The notes beneath the pieces were generated by a model, which was given only the letters and a program-made list of their open reading frames with translations, had not been told where the DNA came from and searched no databases. The position numbers were made by a program, and so were the translations under genes. Positions 51,618 to 59,800 of a stretch of 64,000 nucleotides of DNA are shown in pieces (the stretch's first letter is position 1; every line of letters begins with the position of its first letter). Source of the DNA: Fermentibacter sp963718745 [NCBI: Candidatus Fermentibacterota bacterium] (lineage in GTDB: Bacteria > Fermentibacterota > Fermentibacteria > Fermentibacterales); the NCBI GenBank assembly GCA_963718745.1, contig OY970370.1, positions 1,054,001 through 1,118,000 on the forward strand, in the 5' to 3' direction.

Positions 51618-51998
51618 CTACTGCAGCTTGACAGTAGCGCCGGCCTCCTCGAGCTGCTTCTTGAGGCTTTCGGCTTCGGGCTTCTCCGCGCCTTCCTTGA
51701 TCTTGGACGGTACCCCGTCGACCAGGTCCTTGGCTTCCTTGAGCCCGAGGCCTGTTATCTCGCGGAGGACCTTGATGACCTGGATCTTCTTCTCCCCGAA
51801 GCTCTCGAGGATGACGTCGAACTCGGTCTTCTCCTCGACTACGGCCGCGGCTGCCGCGGGGGCGGCTGCGACTGCGGCGGCGGGGGCGGCGGCGGAGACG
51901 CCGAACTTCTCCTCCATCATCTTCACGAGCTCGGCGAGCTCGAGTACGGTCATCCCGGAGATGGTCTCGATAACGAGAGCCTTCTTGTCTTCAGACAT
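51618..51998 (-). CDS. rplL: 50S ribosomal protein L7/L12
   Basis: About 126 residues. An N-terminal dimerisation helix ([18 protein letters not shown]), an alanine/proline hinge (residues about 38-60) and the C-terminal factor-binding domain ([36 protein letters not shown]) are in order. The ATG at 51998 lies seven bases after AAGGAG; an ATG two codons upstream is too close to it. Confidence 0.97.
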   Translation of the reverse strand: MSEDKKALVIETISGMTVLELAELVKMMEEKFGVSAAAPAAAVAAAPAAAAAVVEEKTEFDVILESFGEKKIQVIKVLREITGLGLKEAKDLVDGVPSKIKEGAEKPEAESLKKQLEEAGATVKLQ

Positions 51999-52051
51999 CT
52001 TCATTCTCCTTCATAGCCACGCGGACCCCGGCAGGGCCGCCTGATCCTGTC

Positions 52052-52588
52052 CTACTGGTTCTGCTCCTGCTTTTCCTTCAGCGCATTCACGGCGTTGAGG
52101 AAGCTTCGCAGCACCCCGCCCGTGACATTGACAAAACCCTGCAGAGGCGCGTTGATCGAGCCGAGCAGCCGTGCGAGGAGCTCCTCGCGGGACGGCAGAT
52201 CGGCAAGGCTCAACATCTCCGTTGCGCTGAAGGAGCGCCCGGAGACGTACCCCCCCTTGATTGACGGCCTGCCGTCGTTGCCCTGCGAATACTTCTTCAG
52301 GGCCCTGACGGGCAGGATCTCATCCTTCGCCCAGGCGACCGCAGTCGGTCCCTGTGCAAGCGCTACCACGGGCTCTCCGCCGACTTCCATGCTGTCGAAG
52401 ACCTTGCGGAGAATCGTGTTCTTTACGACCATGAACCTCACGCCAGAAGACCTCAGCTCGTTCCGGAGCGTTGTCATCTTGGCGACGCTTATGCCCGTGA
52501 AGTCCGCGAGTACGATCGAACCGCCTCCCGCAAGCTCCCGGGTCAGTTCTGCCAGGACATCTTCCTTGTGCTTCCTAGTGATGCTCAC
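52052..52588 (-). CDS. rplJ: 50S ribosomal protein L10
   Basis: A 178-residue L10, base of the L12 stalk. SIVLADFTGISVAKMTTLRNELRSSGVRFMVVKNTIL is the conserved N-terminal domain, and the helix ending in LRSFLNAVNALKEK binds L12 dimers. In E. coli L10 regulates this operon. Gene order L11-L1-L10-L12 is intact. Confidence 0.97.
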   Translation of the reverse strand: MSITRKHKEDVLAELTRELAGGGSIVLADFTGISVAKMTTLRNELRSSGVRFMVVKNTILRKVFDSMEVGGEPVVALAQGPTAVAWAKDEILPVRALKKYSQGNDGRPSIKGGYVSGRSFSATEMLSLADLPSREELLARLLGSINAPLQGFVNVTGGVLRSFLNAVNALKEKQEQNQ

Positions 52589-52605
52589 CGTCCGCCGCCT
52601 TCCGC

Positions 52606-53310
52606 CTAGCGCAGGTGCGCCCGGACGTCGTTGACGTCCATGTGAACACCGGGTCCCATGGTCGATGAAACGTTGACGGACATCAGATAGCGGCCCTTCG
52701 CGCCCGCGGGGCGGAGCTGCATGATCTTCTCGAGGAAGACTACCGCATTCTCCTCCAGGGCCTTCTGCTCGAAGCTCGCCTTGCCGATGGGCGCGTTCAC
52801 GTTCCCCTGCTTGTCAGTGCGGAATGTGATCTTGCCGCCCTTGGACTCCCGTACTGCATCACCGATTTCTGTTGTGACGGTGCCTGTCTTTGGGTTGGGC
52901 ATGAGTCCGCGGGGACCGAGGACCTTGCCCAGCTTTCCTACGACCTTCATCATGTCGGGAGTGGCGATGACCACCTGGAAATCGATCCATCCCCCCATGA
53001 TCTTGTCAGCCATCTCGTCTTCGCCGACATAGTCGGCTCCCGCGGCCCTGGCTTCCTCCGCCTTGTCCCCACGAGCGAAAACGAGGACGCCTACGGTCCT
53101 GCCCGTGCCGTTGGGGAGTACGCAGGTACCCCTGACCATCTGATCGCTGTACTTCGGGTCCACGCCGAGGCCGATGGCCATCTCGACGGTCTCGTCGAAC
53201 TTCGCCGTGGCCAGCTTCTTGACCAGGCCGAGGGCATCCTCGAGTGAGTACTGAAGGGTTCGATCGACCTGGCTCTTCGCTTCGGAGAATCTCTTGCTCG
53301 CCTTCGCCAT
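52606..53310 (-). CDS. rplA: 50S ribosomal protein L1
   Basis: A 234-residue L1: [58 protein letters not shown] and [15 protein letters not shown]1 forms the mobile L1 stalk and can repress rplK-rplA by binding their mRNA. It shares one base with the rplK stop. Confidence 0.98.
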   Translation of the reverse strand: MAKASKRFSEAKSQVDRTLQYSLEDALGLVKKLATAKFDETVEMAIGLGVDPKYSDQMVRGTCVLPNGTGRTVGVLVFARGDKAEEARAAGADYVGEDEMADKIMGGWIDFQVVIATPDMMKVVGKLGKVLGPRGLMPNPKTGTVTTEIGDAVRESKGGKITFRTDKQGNVNAPIGKASFEQKALEENAVVFLEKIMQLRPAGAKGRYLMSVNVSSTMGPGVHMDVNDVRAHLR

Positions 53311-53735
53311 CAGTCGGTCACCTCCAGACCCATGCTCCTCGCGGTTCCCGCGACCATCCTAACCGCCGAATCGAGCGAAGCCGCGTTCAGGTCGGCCATC
53401 TTGGTCCGTGCGATCTCGCGGACCTGGTCCATGGTGACCGTGCCGACCTTCTGGCGGTTCGGTTCGCCCGAGCCCTTGGCGAGCCCTGCTGCGCGCTTCA
53501 GCAGAACGGCCGCCGGGGGCGACTTGAGCTCGAAGGAAAAGCTCCTGTCGGAATAAACCGTGACAACTGCCGGGAACACAAGACCTTCCTGCCCCTGGGT
53601 GCGGGCATTGAAGTCCTTGCAGAACCCGGGCAGGTTTATGCCGTACTGACCCAGCGAAGGCCCTACCGGCGGAGCCGGTGTAGCCTGTCCTGCTGGCAGC
53701 TGCAGCTTCACCACGCCCAGGATCTTCTTTGCCAT
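53310..53735 (-). CDS. rplK: 50S ribosomal protein L11
   Basis: A 141-residue L11: [36 protein letters not shown] and [40 protein letters not shown]11 forms the GTPase-associated centre with 23S rRNA. The 88-bp spacer to nusG has GC-rich complementary stretches but no clear terminator. Confidence 0.98.
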   Translation of the reverse strand: MAKKILGVVKLQLPAGQATPAPPVGPSLGQYGINLPGFCKDFNARTQGQEGLVFPAVVTVYSDRSFSFELKSPPAAVLLKRAAGLAKGSGEPNRQKVGTVTMDQVREIARTKMADLNAASLDSAVRMVAGTARSMGLEVTD

Positions 53736-53823
53736 GCAGACTCCTCTCTGCCGCCATGCGCCTCCCCTTTACCGGCGCCGGCGGGGTTCCGTACACTCAG
53801 CTGCGGGACGATCGGACCGGCTC

Positions 53824-54399
53824 TCAGACGAGCTTGACCTGCGCGAAGTCCAGCTCCACCGGAGCCTTCCGGCCGAAGATCGTGAAGATGACCCGGACTC
53901 GTCCCCGTTCCGGGTTGATCGACTCCACGACACCGGAGAAGTTGTTGAAGGGTCCGTCCACGACCCGCACGGTCTGGCCGACCGAGAAGGGGACGCGGAC
54001 CACCCTGTGTGTCTCCCTGCCGTCCGCCTGGCCGATGATCCTCTTGATCTCGTCATCGGTCAGAGGCTGGGGATAGCTCTTGTTCATGGGAGGGAAGCCG
54101 CTCACGTTCATCATCGAGCGTATGTCCAGGACCATCTCGTCGCAGAGCTCGAGCTGGACGAAGACATAGCCGGGATAGAGCCTCTTCTCCCGCGTGGTGC
54201 GCTTGGCACCGCGGGTGAGAGTGACCTCCTCCACCGGGATGAGGCTCTTGCCGACCTTCTCGGGGTACTTGAGAGCAAGCGGGCCCTCGAGCCATTTCTT
54301 GACCCTGAGCTCGTAGCCCGAGAACACATGCACCACGAACCACTTCAGGCTCGTGACCTCCACGGGTTCGACCCCGGTCGCCAAAACCTCGTCAGTCAT
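53824..54399 (-). CDS. nusG: Transcription termination/antitermination factor NusG
   Basis: A 191-residue NusG. The NGN domain shows KWFVVHVFSGYELRVKKWLEG and REKRLYPGYVFVQLEL; the KOW domain is VGQTVRVVDGPFNNFSGVVESINPERGRVRVIFTIFGRKAPVELDF. It couples RNA polymerase to Rho or the ribosome. The secE-nusG-rplK order is standard. Confidence 0.97.
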   Translation of the reverse strand: MTDEVLATGVEPVEVTSLKWFVVHVFSGYELRVKKWLEGPLALKYPEKVGKSLIPVEEVTLTRGAKRTTREKRLYPGYVFVQLELCDEMVLDIRSMMNVSGFPPMNKSYPQPLTDDEIKRIIGQADGRETHRVVRVPFSVGQTVRVVDGPFNNFSGVVESINPERGRVRVIFTIFGRKAPVELDFAQVKLV

Positions 54400-54424
54400 C
54401 AGACTTCGTACCTAACCCCGCCCG

Positions 54425-54658
54425 TCAGCCGAGAATGCTGCGGAGGGCGGTCATGAGAACGCTGCTGGCGCGATCCGCTATGAATATCCAGGCGGAGACG
54501 ATTGCGACGGCGAAGATCACTACCCAGGTGGAAGCAACGATCTCCTGCCTCGAAGGCCAGGCGACCTTCATCATCTCGGCCTTGACCTCGAGGATGAACT
54601 CGACGACCCTGCGCCATATCCTGACAATGAAACTCCCAGTCGAGGCCTTTTCAGTCAT
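54425..54658 (-). CDS. secE: Preprotein translocase subunit SecE
   Basis: A 77-residue SecE of the single-helix type: FIVRIWRRVVEFILEVKAEMMKVAWPSRQEIVASTWVV has the conserved amphipathic helix and WPS motif, then one membrane segment (VVIFAVAIVSAWIFIA). The ATG at 54658 starts MTEKASTGSF; the longer frame runs into tRNA-Trp and is rejected. Confidence 0.96.
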   Translation of the reverse strand: MTEKASTGSFIVRIWRRVVEFILEVKAEMMKVAWPSRQEIVASTWVVIFAVAIVSAWIFIADRASSVLMTALRSILG

Positions 54659-54691
54659 CGCTTCCTCCGGGCTTGTCAACTGAAGGACTGC

Positions 54692-54767
54692 TGGCAGGGC
54701 AGGAAGGACTTGAACCCTCAACCCCCGGATTTGGAGTCCGGTGCACTGCCAATTGTGCTACTGCCCT
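54692..54767 (-). tRNA. tRNA-Trp (CCA anticodon)
   Basis: A 76-nt tRNA. The acceptor stem AGGGCAG/CTGCCCT is perfect, with discriminator G and an encoded CCA. The anticodon stem CCGGA/TCCGG closes the loop CTCCAAA, giving CCA. Position between rpmG and secE is the common bacterial arrangement. Confidence 0.98.
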
Positions 54768-54791
54768 GCAGCCTTCCATCTCGCTTCGATC

Positions 54792-54941
54792 CTACTTGCT
54801 CTCGCGGTGCACAGTGTGCTTCCGGCAGAACCTGCAGTACTTGCTCGTCTCCATCCTGTCGGGATGATTGCGCTTGTCCTTGGTGGTGGTGTAGTTGCGC
54901 CTCTTGCAGTCCTGACAGGCAAGGGTGATTATGACTCTCAC
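54792..54941 (-). CDS. rpmG: 50S ribosomal protein L33
   Basis: A 49-residue L33: [49 protein letters not shown] in outline, with the zinc pairs CQDC and CRFC (C+ form). The start is GTG at 54941, preceded by AGGGA just after the tuf stop. Confidence 0.95.
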   Translation of the reverse strand: MRVIITLACQDCKRRNYTTTKDKRNHPDRMETSKYCRFCRKHTVHRESK

Positions 54942-54948
54942 TTCATCC

Positions 54949-56142
<1,194 letters not shown>

Positions 56143-56179
56143 TCCTTACTCCTCCGTTTGGGCATGGTCAGCAAGCCCG

Positions 56180-56255
<76 letters not shown>

Positions 56256-56285
56256 GCCCCAATTCTTCGATTCGGACGCCGCTGG

Positions 56286-56362
56286 TGGAGCGGGAAACGG
56301 GATTCGAACCCGCGACCCTCAGCTTGGAAGGCTGATGCTCTAGCCAGCTGAGCTATTCCCGC
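56286..56362 (-). tRNA. tRNA-Gly (UCC anticodon)
   Basis: A 77-nt tRNA. The acceptor GCGGGAA/TTCCCGC is perfect, discriminator T, CCA encoded. The anticodon stem TCAGC/GCTGA closes the loop CTTCCAA, giving TCC. Confidence 0.98.
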
Positions 56363-56373
56363 TCCGAGCCGGT

Positions 56374-56460
56374 TGGTGGCGAGGGGTGGATTCGAACCAC
56401 CGAAGGCGTTGAGCCAACAGATTTACAGTCTGCCCCCTTTGACCGCTCGGGAACCTCGCC
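56374..56460 (-). tRNA. tRNA-Tyr (GUA anticodon)
   Basis: An 87-nt class II tRNA with a long variable arm. The acceptor GGCGAGG/CCTCGCC is perfect, discriminator A, CCA encoded. The anticodon loop CTGTAAA gives GTA. Confidence 0.98.
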
Positions 56461-56476
56461 ACGAATTCACCTGGTC

Positions 56477-56552
56477 TGGAGCTGGCGAAGGGAGTTGAAC
56501 CCATAACCTGCGGATTACAAATCCGCTGCTCTGCCGATTGAGCTACGCCAGC
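56477..56552 (-). tRNA. tRNA-Thr (UGU anticodon)
   Basis: A 76-nt tRNA. The acceptor GCTGGCG/CGCCAGC is perfect, discriminator T, CCA encoded. The anticodon stem GCGGA/TCCGC closes the loop TTTGTAA, giving TGT. It is the first gene of the tRNA-tuf transcript. Confidence 0.98.
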
Positions 56553-56647
56553 AACGCGAACGTGATACATACGCGCCTGCGAAAAAGTCGTCAAGACCGG
56601 CAAGGACCGGCCCTGCGCCTCCCCGGCGGTATTCTCTTTCAGTCAAA

Positions 56648-56668
56648 CCGGAGGGCGGTCACCTCCGG
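56648..56668 (-). other. 5' leader hairpin of the tRNA-tuf transcript
   Basis: A perfect 7-bp stem (CCGGAGG with CCTCCGG) around a 7-base loop lies at or just after the expected transcript start, about 95 nt before the first tRNA. It could protect the 5' end of the precursor RNA; this use is an inference. Confidence 0.5.
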
Positions 56669-56674
56669 CCCGAT

Positions 56675-56703
56675 ATAGTAAGCGCAGCCCGCTCCCGGGT
56701 CAA
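56675..56703 (-). promoter_or_regulatory. Promoter of the tRNA-tuf-rpoBC-ribosomal block
   Basis: On the minus strand TTGACC (56698-56703) and TACTAT (56675-56680) are spaced by exactly 17 bases, a near-consensus sigma70-type pair. The sequence after the -10 box (ATCGGGCC) is a GC-rich discriminator, as in stable-RNA promoters under stringent control. The first tRNA starts about 115 nt downstream. Confidence 0.85.
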
Positions 56704-56723
56704 TCCCCTCCGCCCCGCCCCCT

Positions 56724-56943
56724 CAGGATCGGTTTTAACTTCTGGTCCTAAAACCGCTCACTTTGTGTTTTGATGCGATTATTATCTAAATACGAGCGGC
56801 CATTACAATACAAGCAGCCATGCAAGCAATTGCCGGGGATTTGATTCCCTGCTATCCGAGAGAATCCGGTCCGGATCTTCGGCATGATTGCTGGCTGATC
56901 TCCCAAATTCATGAATTAGGACCAGAAGTTAAAACCGATCCTG
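56724..56943. repeat. 220-bp non-coding element with perfect 28-bp terminal inverted repeats
   Basis: Positions 56724-56751 and 56916-56943 are exact reverse complements. They enclose 164 bp that is clearly more AT-rich than its surroundings (for example TGATGCGATTATTATCTAAA) and holds smaller palindromes such as ATCCGGTCCGGAT and GCAATTGC. No open frame of interest lies inside. This is the layout of a miniature inverted-repeat element, but no target-site duplication was found. It starts about 21 bp upstream of the -35 box of the tRNA-tuf promoter. The rest of the 478-bp gap 56553-57030 holds only the promoter, leader and a short tandem repeat. Confidence 0.8.
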
Positions 56944-56959
56944 GCTGCGATCCTGGCTG
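56936..56959. repeat. Tandem 12-bp direct repeat at the element's right end
   Basis: CGATCCTGGCTG occurs twice without a gap (56936-56947 and 56948-56959). The first copy overlaps the end of the 28-bp inverted repeat by 8 bp, so the duplication straddles the element's boundary. Confidence 0.75.
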
Positions 56960-57030
56960 GCGTGGGATCCGGCCGGGGTGCGGGAGGGCGGGCCGGGCAT
57001 ATATTCGACCAGTGAAAGGCGGTGCCGACG

Positions 57031-57849
57031 ATGAACAAGAGACTAGTTGCAGGGATCGCCGCGTGTCTGCTCGCGGCCTGCGGCCAGCGCACGACGGAGC
57101 AGGAACTCTCGATGGTCCCTTCCACCGCGCTGGCACACATTCACATAGAATCACCGCTCCCTCCCGAGTTGTGGGCGTATCTCCCGGACGGGATCCTGCC
57201 CGTCGAGACGCCCTTCCTCCAGGAACTCACGGAGAAGGGCCCGCTCGGAATCTCCATAGCCGGCATAAACCTCACCAACCTCGAGCCTCAGCTCCTGATC
57301 CTCTCCAGGGACATCGTTCCGGATTCGATGCTCTCGATCGCGTCGCACTACATGGAATTCGCCGTCGACAGCGCGGCCGGGCGGTCCGACCTCACCTCCC
57401 CCTCCGGTGCCATACTCGGCTCGATAGCGTCCAGGGAGGGATGGACCTGTCTCTATGTCGGTCCGGCCCCGCAGTCGGTTATGACCTCCTGGCTCGAGCT
57501 CGCGGAATCCCGCAGCCTCGGGGCGGACAGCTCGCTCGCGAAGATCTCGGGTGACGCCGGAGATCTCTCGGTATTCATCCCCTCGGGCCTCATCACCTTC
57601 CTCAGGGTTGCCCCGCTGGAGAACTGGGTCGACGGCTGGGAGGAGGTCGAGAGCGCCCTTTCGCTAATCCAGCCGACGGCCGCCAGGCTCGACCTCTCCT
57701 TCGGCGGTTTCGTGTCGATCGAGGCGAGGATAGTCAGGCAAGGCGGCAAGATCTCGAGGGCGAGGATCGAGGTCGAGGATTCCGGCTTCTCACCCGGAGA
57801 GATGCTCGCTTCGCTCAAACTCCTTCTGATGGCTGGAGGCATGCTGTGA
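57031..57849 (+). CDS. Hypothetical lipoprotein next to an ABC exporter
   Basis: About 272 residues. A lipoprotein signal ends at LLAACGQ. The mature part has no recognised domain; it is mixed alpha/beta in appearance, with SMVPSTALAHIHIESPLP near the start and a C-terminal FVSIEARIVRQGGKISRARIEVE strand pair. The ATG at 57031 follows AAAGGCGG by nine bases; a GTG nine bases earlier is also possible. It overlaps the ABC ATPase start by 4 nt, so it may be a partner or substrate of that transporter. Confidence 0.7.
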   Translation: MNKRLVAGIAACLLAACGQRTTEQELSMVPSTALAHIHIESPLPPELWAYLPDGILPVETPFLQELTEKGPLGISIAGINLTNLEPQLLILSRDIVPDSMLSIASHYMEFAVDSAAGRSDLTSPSGAILGSIASREGWTCLYVGPAPQSVMTSWLELAESRSLGADSSLAKISGDAGDLSVFIPSGLITFLRVAPLENWVDGWEEVESALSLIQPTAARLDLSFGGFVSIEARIVRQGGKISRARIEVEDSGFSPGEMLASLKLLLMAGGML

Positions 57850-58514
57850 AGGAACAGGTGCTGAGGGCTGAAGGGATAGGCAGGTCCTTCGGGGACCTGA
57901 GGGTGCTCGACGGTCTCGACCTCTCGATCTCGGCCGGCGAGTTCCTCGGCATCACCGGCAGGAGCGGCACCGGCAAGAGCACTCTGCTGGGCATACTGGG
58001 AACCCATGATCTGAACTTCGAGGGCACGCTCGAACTCGGCGGGAGGGATGTCCGCTCCGCCGGATCGGCAGAGCTGGCTGCACTCAGGCGCGAGTTCCTC
58101 GGATACGTCTTCCAGGATTTCTATCTCCTTCCCGAGCTGACTGCCCTGGAGAACGCGATCCTGCCGGCCGTATTCTCCGGCAGGGACGCCGAATCGGCTA
58201 GGAACGGCGCAATCGACGTGATGACCCATCTGGGGGTGCGCATGGACGAAACCCCCACCGCCATGCTCTCCCGAGGCGAGCGCCAGAGGGTCGCAGTGGC
58301 CAGGGGACTCGTGAACAAACCCCGCATCCTGCTCGCGGACGAACCCAGTGCGAGCCTGGACGACGACAACGAGAACATCCTCTTCGACATGCTCGACGGA
58401 CTGAGACGGAAGCAGGGGTTCGCCCTCATCGCCGTCGTCCACTCAGTCTCCGTCCTGTCGAGGGTGGACAGGGTCCTGGAGCTGAAGGGGGGGCGCCTCC
58501 ATGAGAACGCATGA
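57846..58514 (+). CDS. ABC transporter ATP-binding protein (LolD/MacB type)
   Basis: A 222-residue ATPase starting at GTG 57846. Walker A is GRSGTGKSTLL, the Q-loop is YVFQDFYLLPELTALEN, the signature is MLSRGERQRVAVARGL, Walker B is ILLADEPSASLD, and the switch His is in AVVHS. The DFYLLPELTALEN stretch matches the MacB/LolD/FtsE subfamily, which powers mechanotransmission rather than classical import. It is sandwiched between a lipoprotein and an FtsX-type permease. Confidence 0.93.
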   Translation: MKEQVLRAEGIGRSFGDLRVLDGLDLSISAGEFLGITGRSGTGKSTLLGILGTHDLNFEGTLELGGRDVRSAGSAELAALRREFLGYVFQDFYLLPELTALENAILPAVFSGRDAESARNGAIDVMTHLGVRMDETPTAMLSRGERQRVAVARGLVNKPRILLADEPSASLDDDNENILFDMLDGLRRKQGFALIAVVHSVSVLSRVDRVLELKGGRLHENA

Positions 58515-59790
58515 GACCGCATACGCGATAAAGCTATGGAACCGCGGTCACTGGCGCGATTACATCTTCAGCCAGCTCATGCTCTTCACGGCCGCCCTCT
58601 TCCTCGTCTTCTTCATCTCGATCGGCCTGGGAGTGCAGAAGGTCCTGGACAGGTTCATGTCCCACGACCTCCCGGCCGAGCAGGTGAGGGTCGTCCCTCC
58701 AGGGATCCAGGCAGGCTTCTTCCAGAGCGAACAGGGCGGGCTCGAAATCACAGAGTCCCTTCGCGAATCGATCCAGTCCCTCCCACAGGTCTCCAGGATG
58801 GACCCGCAGATCTACGCGCACGTCCCTGCATATCTGGAGGGTCTGCTCGGCGGACAGCCCTACTACACGGACATCACGGTGGAAGGGGTCACGGGCGAGT
58901 TCCTGGGCGACTCGGTCCTTGCGGGGATCGACTGGTCCTACGATGTCGCCGACAGCGCGACGAAGTTCCTGCCGATAGTCCTCAGCGAGAACCTCCTCCT
59001 CCTGTACAACGCCGGCTATGCCGAAGCGAACGAGCTCGTCGGGCTGACCCCCGAAGGGGTGATAGGGATCGAATGCGAGGTGACGATGGGGCGGAGCTCC
59101 ATCGCAAGCGTGACGCACAGGCCGGTCTCGGTCAGGGCGAGGATAGTCGCGGTTTCCAACAACCTCGCGCTGTTCGCACTCGCCGTGCCCATCGAATTCG
59201 TAGACGACATGAACACGCTCTTCCTCCCGGAGAGGGAGAGGAGCTACAGCGCCCTGATGGTCACCGCGCAGAGGGCCGAGGACGTCCCGGCGATCGTAAG
59301 GGAGGTCGAAGCGCTCGGTCTCAGGGCGGAGACCCGCAGAGGGATTGCCCAGAAGGCGGAGCTGCTGGTTTCGATCGTCACCGCCGCGCTGTCCGCGCTT
59401 GCGCTGGCCATCCTGGTCTCGGCCGTGACCAGCGCGGTGCACACGCTGATCGCGGACATAAGGAACAGGAAGTTCGCGATAGGGGTCCTCGTCGCTCTGG
59501 GGACACCATGGGAGAAGCTCGCGGCCGTCTTCTCCTTCCAGATACTCCTGATGTCCTCCGTGTCTCTCGTGCTCGGGGGGCTGGGAGGCACCCTGGTGGC
59601 CTGGGGGGTGAGCGAGGCTCTGCTTTCGCTATCCACCGTGCTCAGAGCCGCCCTGGACTCCCTCGCGGTGTTCCCTGCAGGCTGGATGGCGGCGGGGCTG
59701 GTCGTCGTGCTAGCGGTTTCGACGGGCCTTGCCTGGCTCTCGTTCAGGAAGCTCCTCGGCCAGCCGGTAGCGGACCTGCTGAGGCGCTAG
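58501..59790 (+). CDS. FtsX/MacB-type ABC permease
   Basis: A 429-residue membrane protein. One membrane helix (residues about 22-45, FSQLMLFTAALFLVFFISIGLG) leads to a large extracytoplasmic domain (residues about 46-275), followed by three C-terminal helices (VSIVTAALSALALAILVSAVT, QILLMSSVSLVLGGLGGTLVAWG, GWMAAGLVVVLAVSTGLAWL). NRKFAIGVLVALGTPWEKL is the FtsX-domain signature. It overlaps the ATPase by 14 nt. LolCE, MacB or a related export system are all possible. Confidence 0.88.
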   Translation: MRTHETAYAIKLWNRGHWRDYIFSQLMLFTAALFLVFFISIGLGVQKVLDRFMSHDLPAEQVRVVPPGIQAGFFQSEQGGLEITESLRESIQSLPQVSRMDPQIYAHVPAYLEGLLGGQPYYTDITVEGVTGEFLGDSVLAGIDWSYDVADSATKFLPIVLSENLLLLYNAGYAEANELVGLTPEGVIGIECEVTMGRSSIASVTHRPVSVRARIVAVSNNLALFALAVPIEFVDDMNTLFLPERERSYSALMVTAQRAEDVPAIVREVEALGLRAETRRGIAQKAELLVSIVTAALSALALAILVSAVTSAVHTLIADIRNRKFAIGVLVALGTPWEKLAAVFSFQILLMSSVSLVLGGLGGTLVAWGVSEALLSLSTVLRAALDSLAVFPAGWMAAGLVVVLAVSTGLAWLSFRKLLGQPVADLLRR

Positions 59791-59800
59791 GCGGGAACTC

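Noticed and set aside
56724-56943. Bidirectional terminator formed by the 28-bp arms
   Set aside because: The arms are 164 bp apart, far too long a loop for an intrinsic terminator.
56820-57554. A 244-codon plus-strand frame starting inside the inverted-repeat element
   Set aside because: It overlaps the lipoprotein gene in another frame; the lipoprotein has a signal peptide and ribosome-binding site, this frame has neither.
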